Positions 1 through 5,379 of a DNA stretch of 11,763 bases are shown in pieces; positions within the stretch are counted from its first letter, which is position 1, and each line of letters opens with the position of its first letter. The notes under the pieces are model-generated. The model did not search any database. It had not been told where the DNA came from and saw nothing but the letters and a program-made list of their open reading frames with translations. The translations under genes were made by a program, and so were the position numbers. The DNA comes from an uncultured Oscillospiraceae bacterium (lineage in GTDB: Bacteria > Bacillota > Clostridia > Oscillospirales > Oscillospiraceae): positions 1 to 11,763 of the forward strand of contig CAJUSG010000064.1 of the NCBI GenBank assembly GCA_910589085.1. The letters run 5' to 3'.

Positions 1-2
1 CC

Positions 3-452
3 CTGGTCAACGCCGAGAGCGCCAACGACTTCGGCCACGAGGCCATTGAGGTCATCCTCAAAAACATGGAGGACCACCGGAAGGACCTGATCGTCATTGT
101 GGCGGGCTACACCGACCGGATGGAGCGGTTTATCCACGCCAACCCGGGGCTGGAATCCCGGTTTAATAAGTATTTCTTCTTCGAGGACTACGACGGGAAG
201 CAGCTGATGGAAATTTTCCGGTCCATGTGCAAAAAGAACGGCTACACCCTCTCGGAGGAGGGGGAGCAGTTCATGGAGAAGGACCTCCAGGAGCTCTACG
301 ACAGCCGGGACGAGAACTTCGGCAACGCCCGGGATGTGCGCAACCTCTTCGAGCAGGCGGTGGCCCGTCAGGCCGACCGGGTGTCCCAGCTGGAGGAGCC
401 CACCAGGGAGCAGCTTATGGAGCTGCTGCCGGAGGATTTGGAGGCTGTGTAG
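3..452 (+). CDS. AAA+ ATPase, CbxX/CfqX (SpoVK-like) family, C-terminal part
   Basis: This is the 3' end of a gene whose start lies upstream of the window; 149 residues are visible in the frame beginning at base 3, ending at TAG 450-452. The sequence reads as the second half of an AAA+ domain of the CbxX/CfqX group (SpoVK in sporulating Firmicutes, Rubisco activase CbbX elsewhere). It shows the family-typical NDFGHEAIEVILKNMED helix (visible residues 8-24), a sensor-1 strand VIVAGY (31-36), the arginine-finger segment NPGLESRF (47-54, R53) and a sensor-2 GNARDVRNLFE segment (107-117, R110). Walker A and B lie outside the window. In the family these proteins are ATP-driven remodelling factors, often hexameric; the substrate here cannot be read. 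The stop codon sits inside a GTAGGGG palindromic repeat. The family call is secure; the specific SpoVK role is inference. Confidence 0.9.
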   Translation: MVNAESANDFGHEAIEVILKNMEDHRKDLIVIVAGYTDRMERFIHANPGLESRFNKYFFFEDYDGKQLMEIFRSMCKKNGYTLSEEGEQFMEKDLQELYDSRDENFGNARDVRNLFEQAVARQADRVSQLEEPTREQLMELLPEDLEAV

Positions 453-471
453 GGGCGGATATTATCCGCCC
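453..471. repeat. Short perfect palindrome directly after the AAA+ gene
   Basis: GGGCGGATA (453-461) and TATCCGCCC (463-471) are perfect inverted arms around a single T. The hairpin starts at the base after the upstream stop codon. There is no T-run behind it, so it is not a classical intrinsic terminator. It could stabilise the transcript end or be a REP-like unit related to the GTAGGG-ended repeat that follows 15 bases later. Confidence 0.75.
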
Positions 472-486
472 GTAGAATAGACGCAT

Positions 487-565
487 GTAGGGCGCGACGA
501 CCCGGCGCGCCGTCCCTGGAAGGACGCGGAGACGGAGCGCGGCGGGCCGGGTCGTCCCGCCCTAC
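487..565. repeat. GTAGGG-ended imperfect inverted repeat, copy 1 (79 bp)
   Basis: The element begins GTAGGGCGCGACGACCCGGC (487-506) and ends with its near-perfect reverse complement, GCCGGGTCGTCCCGCCCTAC (546-565); 19 of 20 outer bases pair. The centre holds a further short complementarity (GTCC/GGAC). A related sequence with the same ends and the same internal CCGGCGCGCCGTCC core lies at 2284-2365. Both sit in gaps between genes. This fits a REP/MITE-like dispersed non-coding repeat; it encodes nothing. As RNA it would form a long stable hairpin and could limit read-through between the AAA+ gene and the cupin gene. Confidence 0.8.
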
Positions 566-601
566 GCAAGGTTACCACATAAAAATGAGGAGGAAACCAC
601 C

Positions 602-937
602 ATGTTACTGAATTTCGACCAGATTGAGGAGAAGGTCATCCCCAAGATGCGGGGGGGCGAGGGGGAGATGATTACCCGGATGTTTGTCAACGAGGACACC
701 AAGATCATGCGGGGCCGTCTCACCCCGGGCAGCACCATCGGCCTGCACACCCACGAGGGGGACAGCGAGATGATTTTCATTCTCTCCGGTGCGGGCAAGG
801 TGCTGTGCGACGGGGAATACGAGCCCCTGGCCGCCGGCTCCTGCCACTACTGCCCCAAGGGCCACGAGCACAGCCTCATCAACGACGGGACCGAGGATCT
901 GGAGATTCTGGCCATGATCCCCAACCACGGCGCATGA
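602..937 (+). CDS. Small single-domain cupin protein
   Basis: A 111-residue cupin-fold protein with a strong GAGGAGG ribosome binding site 8 bases before the ATG. Both cupin motifs are complete: motif 1 G(x5)HxH(x4)E(x6)G spans residues 43-63 with metal ligands H49, H51 and E56; motif 2 G(x5)PxG(x2)H(x3)N spans 79-94 with H90. The full 3-His/1-Glu set predicts a bound divalent metal in a cytosolic beta-barrel. No signal peptide or second domain is present. Small cupins of this type range from sugar isomerases to sensors, so the substrate cannot be assigned. Its TGA stop overlaps the ATG of the mtaB-like gene (ATGA, 934-937), so the two are almost certainly co-translated. No clear promoter is seen in the 36 bases between the upstream repeat and the start. 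Confidence 0.93.
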   Translation: MLLNFDQIEEKVIPKMRGGEGEMITRMFVNEDTKIMRGRLTPGSTIGLHTHEGDSEMIFILSGAGKVLCDGEYEPLAAGSCHYCPKGHEHSLINDGTEDLEILAMIPNHGA

Positions 938-2241
938 GGATCGCCTTCTGCACCCTGGGGTGTAAGGTCAACCAGTACGAGACCCAGGCCCTGGAGCAGC
1001 TCTTTGCCGCCCGGGGGTACACCCTGGTCCCCTTCGAGGGGGAGGCCGACGTATACATCATCAACTCCTGTACCGTCACGGCGGTGAGCGACAAGAAGTC
1101 CCGGCAGGTGGTGCGGCAGGCCCGGAAGCGGGCCCAGTCGGCGGTGGTGGCCCTGTGCGGCTGCTACCCCCAGACCCACCCGGGGGATGTGGCCGGCCTG
1201 CCTGTGGATATCGTGGCGGGCACCGGGGACCGTGTCAAATTTGTGGAGCTGGTGGAGCGGGCCTGGGCGGAGCGCCGGGAGAAAATCACCGCCCTGGACG
1301 ACGCCATGAAGCGCAGGACCTTCGAGGCCCTGCCCGCCGGGGGGCTGGAGGGCCGCACCCGGGCTATGCTCAAGGTGGAGGACGGTTGTATCAACTTCTG
1401 CACCTACTGCATCATCCCCTACGCCCGGGGGCCGGTCCGGTCCCTGCCTCTGCGGGACGCCGCCGCCCAGGCGGCAAAGCTGGCGGCGGAGGGCTACAAG
1501 GAGCTGGTGCTCACCGGCATTGAGATCTCCTCCTGGGGCCGGGATTTGAAAGACGGGACCTCCCTCATCGACCTGGTGGAGGCCGTCTGCGCTGCCGCCC
1601 CCGGCTGCCGGGTCCGGCTGGGCTCGCTGGAGCCCCGGACCGTCACAGAGGCGTTCTGCCTCCGGGCGGCGAAGCTGGACAACCTCTGCCCCCACTTCCA
1701 CCTGTCCATGCAGAGCGGCTGCGACGCCACCTTGAAGCGGATGAACCGGAAGTATGACACCGCCCGGTTCTATGAGAGTGTGGACCTTCTTCGAAAGCAC
1801 TTTGACCGTCCGGCCGTCACCACCGATATGATCGTGGGCTTTCCCGGGGAGACGGAGGAGGAGTTTGCCCAGTCCCTGGAGTTCATCCGGCGGTGCGCCT
1901 TCGCCGCCATGCACATCTTCCCCTACTCCCGCCGACCCGGCACCCCGGCGGCGGCTATGCCCGGCCAGGTGCCCAAGGCCGTCAAGGAGGAGCGGGCTGG
2001 CCGGGCGGCGGAGATCGCCGCGGGGATGGAGCAGGACTACCTGTCCCGGTTTGCGGGACAGACCATGGAGGTCCTCTTCGAGGAGGAGCGGGACGGCCTC
2101 TGGCGGGGCCACACTACCCGGTACTGCGAGGTCCGGGTCCGGAGCGGGGAGAATCTCCACAACCAGCTGCGGCAGGTGTCCGTCACCGGCGTCGGGGAGG
2201 GATATCTGGAGGGAGAATTATTAAATTTTGGAAACGGGTAG
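934..2241 (+). CDS. mtaB: tRNA t6A37 methylthiotransferase MtaB (radical SAM)
   Basis: A 435-residue methylthiotransferase that adds a methylthio group to N6-threonylcarbamoyladenosine at position 37 of ANN-decoding tRNAs, using S-adenosylmethionine and two 4Fe-4S clusters. The N-terminal UPF0004 domain has the auxiliary-cluster cysteines C10 (in CTLGCKVNQYE), C46 (INSCTV) and C77 (CGCYPQ). The radical-SAM CxxxCxxC motif is C152-C156-C159, followed by IIPYARG. Downstream are the usual GIEISSWG, HLSMQSGCD and TDMIVGFPGE segments, and a C-terminal TRAM-like RNA-binding region from about residue 370. The NQYET and KVEDGCINFCTYC forms fit MtaB (B. subtilis YqeV) better than MiaB or RimO. Length matches the family. 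The start at 934 overlaps the cupin stop; an in-frame upstream extension exists but lacks family similarity and runs through the cupin gene. Confidence 0.95.
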   Translation: MRIAFCTLGCKVNQYETQALEQLFAARGYTLVPFEGEADVYIINSCTVTAVSDKKSRQVVRQARKRAQSAVVALCGCYPQTHPGDVAGLPVDIVAGTGDRVKFVELVERAWAERREKITALDDAMKRRTFEALPAGGLEGRTRAMLKVEDGCINFCTYCIIPYARGPVRSLPLRDAAAQAAKLAAEGYKELVLTGIEISSWGRDLKDGTSLIDLVEAVCAAAPGCRVRLGSLEPRTVTEAFCLRAAKLDNLCPHFHLSMQSGCDATLKRMNRKYDTARFYESVDLLRKHFDRPAVTTDMIVGFPGETEEEFAQSLEFIRRCAFAAMHIFPYSRRPGTPAAAMPGQVPKAVKEERAGRAAEIAAGMEQDYLSRFAGQTMEVLFEEERDGLWRGHTTRYCEVRVRSGENLHNQLRQVSVTGVGEGYLEGELLNFGNG

Positions 2242-2258
2242 AATCTGCCAGGGAATGG

Positions 2259-2267
2259 TGGTATAAT
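2259..2267 (+). promoter_or_regulatory. Extended -10 promoter element upstream of the F420-ligase-like gene
   Basis: TGGTATAAT gives a consensus TATAAT (2262-2267) with a TGn extension. No good -35 hexamer sits at 16-18 bases, so recognition would rest on the extended -10. The element is also inside a TGGTA-N7-TACCA dyad (2259-2275), which might be an operator or chance. Transcription would start near 2274 and run through the repeat at 2284-2365. Confidence 0.55.
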
Positions 2268-2283
2268 AATTACCAGCCTTTTT

Positions 2284-2365
2284 GTAGGGTGTGATGACTC
2301 CGGCGCGCCGTCCAAGGAAATTCCGCCAACCGAAACAGCGGGCCGCCGAGGTTGTCGGCCCCTAC
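2284..2365. repeat. GTAGGG-ended imperfect inverted repeat, copy 2 (82 bp)
   Basis: The element starts GTAGGGTGTGATGACTCCGG and ends TTGTCGGCCCCTAC, so the outer arms can pair with mismatches and G-U pairs. It shares with the 487-565 copy the GTAGGG/CCTAC ends, the GAYGAC block and the internal CCGGCGCGCCGTCC core followed by GGAA. It is more diverged between its own arms than copy 1 (17 of the first 26 positions match). It lies between a promoter-like -10 and the ribosome binding site of the next gene, so it would form part of that gene's 5' leader. Confidence 0.75.
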
Positions 2366-2409
2366 ACAATATCAACGAAATAACGCACCAAGGAGAGGAG
2401 CCCTGGCCC

Positions 2410-3114
2410 ATGAGCGAGGAAATGAACTACAGCGCCAACCCCGGCAAGAAGCTGGTCCGCACGGTGGACGGCGTGGATTATCTGCGGATTCCCGTCAAGA
2501 CCCACCTGATTACCAAGGACGACGACATGGTGGACGTGGTGAACAAGTACCCCAAGGACAAGCTGCGGCCGGGCGATATTCTGTTTATCTCAGAGAAGGC
2601 GGTGGCCTGCACCCAGAGCCGGGCCATCCCCATGGAGGACATACGCCCCCGGAAGCTGGCGGTCACCCTGAGCCGCTACGTTACCAAGACCCCCGCCGGC
2701 ATCGGCCTGGGTATCCCGGAGACCATGGAGATGGCGCTTCGGGAGTGCGGCACCCTGCGCATCCTGTTTGCCGCCTTCTGCTCGGTGATCGGCAAAATCT
2801 TCGGCCAGCGGGGCTGGTTTTACAACGTGGCCGGGCCCAAGGCCCGGGGCATCGACGGTCCCACCGAGGGCACCATCCCGCCCTATGACCACTATGTGGT
2901 CCTTACCCCGGCCGACCCCATGGGGACGGCCAAGCGCCTGGCCCAGGCGCTTGGATACCCTGTCGCCATTGTGGATATCAACGATCTGGGGGCCAACATC
3001 CTGGGCTTCTCCGAGAAGCAGCCCACCCTGGACTGGCTGGCCAGGGCGCTGGGGGACAACCCCCTGGGCCAGGGCGAGGAGTGCACCCCTATGGGGATTC
3101 TGCGCAAGGCGTAA
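2410..3114 (+). CDS. Stand-alone F420-0:gamma-glutamyl-ligase-domain (CofE-like) protein
   Basis: A 234-residue cytosolic protein that resembles the coenzyme F420-0:L-glutamate ligase domain (CofE/FbiB N-terminal type). Family-like stretches are the KTHLI start (30-34), LRPGDILFISEKAVAC (52-67) followed by QSR (69-71), and DINDLGANILGFS (189-201). CofE adds glutamates to the deazaflavin cofactor F420-0 using GTP. No other F420 biosynthesis gene is nearby and F420 is not expected in gut Clostridia, so the real substrate may be a different molecule; this is inference. The ATG follows AGGAGAGGAG by about 9 bases. The gene ends just before a perfect terminator. It has its own upstream -10 element and appears to be a single-gene transcript. 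The domain call is good; the reaction is uncertain. Confidence 0.8.
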   Translation: MSEEMNYSANPGKKLVRTVDGVDYLRIPVKTHLITKDDDMVDVVNKYPKDKLRPGDILFISEKAVACTQSRAIPMEDIRPRKLAVTLSRYVTKTPAGIGLGIPETMEMALRECGTLRILFAAFCSVIGKIFGQRGWFYNVAGPKARGIDGPTEGTIPPYDHYVVLTPADPMGTAKRLAQALGYPVAIVDINDLGANILGFSEKQPTLDWLARALGDNPLGQGEECTPMGILRKA

Positions 3115-3146
3115 AAAAATCACCGGCTGAAAAGCCGGTGATTTTT
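3115..3146. terminator. Bidirectional intrinsic terminator
   Basis: A perfect 14-bp stem: AAAAATCACCGGCT (3115-3128), GAAA tetraloop (3129-3132), AGCCGGTGATTTTT (3133-3146). The A-run and T-run make it work in both directions. It begins at the base after the stop of the F420-ligase-like gene and ends 6 bases before the stop of the convergent dehydrogenase gene, so it serves both. Confidence 0.95.
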
Positions 3147-3152
3147 GATGGT

Positions 3153-4094
3153 TTACTGCAGGTTCAGGGCCTCTTTTACCTTGTTGATGATGTGGGCGCC
3201 GATATCCCGGGAGGCGTCCACCGTCTGGGCGCCCAGGTGGGGGGTGACAATAAAGTTGTCGCAGCCAAAGAGCGGGGAGTCGAAGCCCGCGCCCTCGGTG
3301 AGACCGCCGGAGGCCAGCTCATTCTCCATCACGTCGGAGGCGTAGCCGCCGATCTTGCCCGCCTTCAGCGCCTCATACATGTCCTGCTCGTTGACAATGC
3401 CGCCCCGGGCCATGTTCAGCACCACGGCGTCGTCCTTCATGCCGGCGATGGACTTGGCGTTAAACAGGTTGCGGGTCTCATCGTTCAGAGGCATGTGGAT
3501 GGTGACGAAGTCAGAGACCTTCAGGACCTCCTCAATGGACATGCTGGTGGCGTGCTGCTGCTCAAAGACCTCGGCGGGGAGGTAGGGGTCGTAGGCCACC
3601 ACGTTCATCAGGAAAGCCCGGGCCAGCTCGCCCACCCGCTGGCCGATGCGGCCGAAGCCCAAAACGCCCAGCGTCTTGCCCCGGAGCTCACGGCCCACAA
3701 ATTTATACTTGTCCCAGTTCTTATTCACCTTTACGTCGTTGCAGGCGGGGATGGTGTGGCGGGACATATCCAGCATCTTGGAGATGGTCAGCTCGGCCAC
3801 CGCGTTGCCGTTGAGGCCGGGGGCGTTGAAGACCTGGATTCCGTTGGCCTTGGCGGTGTCCATGTCGATGTGGTTCAGGCCCACGGAGCACACGCCGATG
3901 ACCTTCAAGTTCTTGGCGGCGTCCAGGATGGTCTTGTTGATGGCGGGATCCACCCGCATAATCAGGACCTCATAGTCGCCGATCATGCCGGCCAGCTCCT
4001 CCTGGGTGGGGAGAATTTTGGTGTCCACCTGCATGTATTTGCCCAGCTCCTCAGCGATTGCGGGGGATACGACGTCGATAATGAGACATTTCAT
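3153..4094 (-). CDS. D-isomer-specific 2-hydroxyacid dehydrogenase, phosphoglycerate-dehydrogenase-like
   Basis: A 313-residue NAD-dependent enzyme that oxidises a D-2-hydroxyacid or reduces the 2-keto acid. The Rossmann motif is GFGRIG (146-151) and the acid D169 in VVAYDPY predicts NAD rather than NADP. The catalytic set is R230 (NMARGG), E259 (in DVMENE) and H286 (TPHLGAQT). The NAPGLNGNAVAEL segment (90-102) resembles 3-phosphoglycerate dehydrogenases. It is a short form with no C-terminal ACT domain, so serine feedback through ACT is not expected. The substrate could also be glyoxylate, hydroxypyruvate or another keto acid. The ATG at 4094 follows AAGGAAGGAA by about 9 bases; the open frame continues upstream to 4220 but that extension has no family similarity. 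It is divergent from a LysR gene, its probable regulator. Confidence 0.92.
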   Translation of the reverse strand: MKCLIIDVVSPAIAEELGKYMQVDTKILPTQEELAGMIGDYEVLIMRVDPAINKTILDAAKNLKVIGVCSVGLNHIDMDTAKANGIQVFNAPGLNGNAVAELTISKMLDMSRHTIPACNDVKVNKNWDKYKFVGRELRGKTLGVLGFGRIGQRVGELARAFLMNVVAYDPYLPAEVFEQQHATSMSIEEVLKVSDFVTIHMPLNDETRNLFNAKSIAGMKDDAVVLNMARGGIVNEQDMYEALKAGKIGGYASDVMENELASGGLTEGAGFDSPLFGCDNFIVTPHLGAQTVDASRDIGAHIINKVKEALNLQ

Positions 4095-4103
4095 AAGCCA
4101 ACA

Positions 4104-4113
4104 TTCCTTCCTT
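4104..4113 (-). promoter_or_regulatory. Ribosome binding site that fixes the dehydrogenase start
   Basis: On the minus strand AAGGAAGGAA lies 9 bases before ATG 4094-4092. The upstream in-frame ATG at 4220 has no comparable site, so this supports the 313-residue start. Confidence 0.8.
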
Positions 4114-4164
4114 AATCTATCAAATTTGGGCCTCAGCCCATTTTGGACACAGTTACTGTTGATT

Positions 4165-4173
4165 ATTATGCCA
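4165..4173 (-). promoter_or_regulatory. Extended -10 promoter element for the dehydrogenase gene
   Basis: On the minus strand TGGCATAAT is a TGn plus CATAAT (one mismatch to TATAAT), with no clear -35. A start near 4158 would give a leader of about 64 nt that contains a TGGGC-CTCA-GCCCA hairpin (4127-4140). The element lies between the arms of a TGGACA (4144-4149)/TGTCCA (4180-4185) dyad. Confidence 0.45.
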
Positions 4174-4211
4174 TATTTTTGTCCATTTGGGAAGTACATT
4201 TTTGTCGAGGG

Positions 4212-4240
4212 TTGCCACAATCTTTTAGCTGTGGTACAAT
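4212..4240 (+). promoter_or_regulatory. Sigma-A-type promoter for the LysR gene
   Basis: TTGCCA (4212-4217), a 17-base spacer and TACAAT (4235-4240) with a TGn extension (4232-4234) form a near-consensus housekeeping promoter. Transcription would begin near 4247, giving a leader of about 26 nt before the GTG start at 4273. Confidence 0.7.
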
Positions 4241-4272
4241 GGGGTATCTGCTGGAAAAGGATCGGTGTTTTT

Positions 4273-5205
4273 GTGAACTTTCAACATCTGCGATACTTCC
4301 TCATGGTGGCCGAGGAGCTGAACATCACCCGGGCGGCGGAGCGGCTGTATATCTCCCAGCAGTCCCTGTCCAACCATATCGGCAATCTGGAGCGGGAGCT
4401 GGACGTGAAGCTGTTCACCCGGTCCCCCAAGCTGTCCCTCACCTACGCCGGAGGGCTGCTGGTGGACACCGCCACCCAGATTCTGGATCTGCACAGCCAG
4501 TATCTGTCCAAGGTGGGCGACATCAACAAGCAGTATATGGGGGTGCTGCGGGTGGGCATCTCCCACACCTGCGGGCTGGCCCTTCTGCCGGATATTCTGC
4601 CCAAATTCCGCCTGGAATTTCCGCAGGTGGAGTTTTCCCTGTATGAGGGCAACTCCACCCAGCTGGAGGACGAGCTGTCCCACGGCCGGGCAGATCTGAT
4701 TATCTGCTTCCAGCCCATCATGATCGAGGGGGTCATTACCATCCCCCTCACCGAGCAGCAGCTGGTGATGGTGGTGCCCAAAACCTTTACCGACCAGCTC
4801 TTCGGCGACCAGGCGGAGGAGGTCCGGCGGCAGTACGCCCAGGGCGCGGATATCCGCGCCTTTGAGCCCCTGCCCTTTGTGCTGATTAAGCGGGGCAACC
4901 GCACCCGGAATATTGTGGACCAGTATTTCAGCCGGTACTACTTCAAGCCCCAGCTGATTCTGGAGACGGAGAACACGGTCACCACCCTGGCCATGGCCCA
5001 GGCGGGGATTGGGATCACCATCTGCCCGGAGCTGTTTCTGCGGGCAATCCCGGCGCCTACCCCCGGGTCGGCGGGGGTGGACCTGTTCCCCCTCAACGAC
5101 CCCTCCACGTTCAGCAGGCTGGTGGCGGGCTACCGGGAGGGGCGGTATCTCTCCCACTTCGGGCAGAGATTTGTGGAGATGGCCCAGGAGACGCTGCGGC
5201 TGTAA
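4273..5205 (+). CDS. LysR-type transcriptional regulator
   Basis: A 310-residue cytosolic DNA-binding regulator of normal LysR length. The winged helix-turn-helix spans residues 1-60, with FQHLRYFLMVAEELNITRAA and the recognition-helix segment YISQQSLSNHI (26-36). The effector-binding periplasmic-binding-protein-like domain begins at about residue 90 (GVLRVGIS) and contains LPDILPKFRLEFP (105-117), ADLIICF (140-146) and MAQAGIGITICPE (241-253). The start chosen is GTG 4273: the family begins a residue or two before FQHLRYF, AAAAGGAT lies about 11 bases upstream, and the promoter at 4212-4240 excludes the longer open frame from 3985. It is divergent from the 2-hydroxyacid dehydrogenase gene, and LysR proteins commonly regulate the divergent neighbour and themselves. 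The ligand is unknown, perhaps the dehydrogenase substrate. Confidence 0.93.
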   Translation: MNFQHLRYFLMVAEELNITRAAERLYISQQSLSNHIGNLERELDVKLFTRSPKLSLTYAGGLLVDTATQILDLHSQYLSKVGDINKQYMGVLRVGISHTCGLALLPDILPKFRLEFPQVEFSLYEGNSTQLEDELSHGRADLIICFQPIMIEGVITIPLTEQQLVMVVPKTFTDQLFGDQAEEVRRQYAQGADIRAFEPLPFVLIKRGNRTRNIVDQYFSRYYFKPQLILETENTVTTLAMAQAGIGITICPELFLRAIPAPTPGSAGVDLFPLNDPSTFSRLVAGYREGRYLSHFGQRFVEMAQETLRL

Positions 5206-5253
5206 AGGCGGCCTGGGGCCCGGCATTTTTTGGTAGATATTTTCCCCGTCCTG

Positions 5254-5262
5254 TGGTATAAT
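5254..5262 (+). promoter_or_regulatory. Extended -10 promoter for the FRG-AIPR operon
   Basis: TGGTATAAT carries a perfect TATAAT (5257-5262) with a TGn extension, inside CTGTGGTATAAT. No convincing -35 is present at 16-18 bases. Transcription would start near 5269, leaving about 110 nt of leader before the ATG at 5380. The run TTTTTT at 5226-5231 just upstream may end the LysR transcript, although the stem before it is weak. Confidence 0.6.
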
Positions 5263-5269
5263 ATCTAAA

Positions 5270-5331
5270 ATTCCAACATAAAATGCGCCGCAATGCTGTG
5301 ACTGAGCCGCCCTGCGGCATGGAATCACGGC
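5270..5331 (+). promoter_or_regulatory. Leader RNA with two competing hairpin arrangements
   Basis: Two mutually exclusive pairings can be drawn. Arrangement A pairs GCTGTGA (5295-5301) with TCACGGC (5325-5331, one G-T wobble) around an inner GCCGC-CCT-GCGGC stem (5306-5318). Arrangement B pairs ATTCCA (5270-5275) with TGGAAT (5320-5325) and GCCGCA (5287-5292) with TGCGGC (5313-5318). Both use 5313-5325. The segment is not recognisable as a known riboswitch class. The pairing is seen in the sequence; any regulatory role is inference. Confidence 0.35.
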
Positions 5332-5363
5332 CGAAAAAAGCTCCGGCAGAACAGTTTGCTCAC

Positions 5364-5370
5364 AGGAGGG
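5364..5370 (+). promoter_or_regulatory. Ribosome binding site deciding the FRG gene start
   Basis: AGGAGGG ends directly against an in-frame ATG at 5371, too close to use it, and lies 9 bases before ATG 5380, which is therefore taken as the start. A short GGAT-GTT-ATCC hairpin (5369-5379) sits exactly between the site and the ATG. Confidence 0.7.
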
Positions 5371-5379
5371 ATGTTATCC

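Noticed and set aside
453..565. CRISPR-like or tRNA-like structure in the repeat cluster
   Set aside because: Only one palindrome and one inverted repeat, with no regularly spaced units and no cloverleaf; explained as REP/MITE-like sequence.
847..2160. Long open frame antisense to mtaB (437 codons)
   Set aside because: Low-complexity Gly/Pro/Leu-rich product typical of the complementary strand of GC-rich genes; the sense frame has full MtaB motifs.
3081..4115. Plus-strand open frame across the dehydrogenase gene
   Set aside because: Complement of a gene with complete catalytic motifs; it also crosses the perfect terminator at 3115-3146.
4095..4220. 42-codon N-terminal extension of the dehydrogenase
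   Set aside because: No family similarity, no ribosome binding site at 4220, and it would cover the candidate promoter; ATG 4094 has a good site.
3985..4272. Longer N-terminus for the LysR protein
   Set aside because: It overlaps the divergent gene and the LysR promoter; the family N-terminus begins at the GTG at 4273.
5207..5231. Intrinsic terminator after the LysR gene
   Set aside because: TTTTTT is present at 5226-5231 but the stem in front of it (GGCC-TGG-GGCC and alternatives) is short and not adjacent to the T-run; left uncertain.
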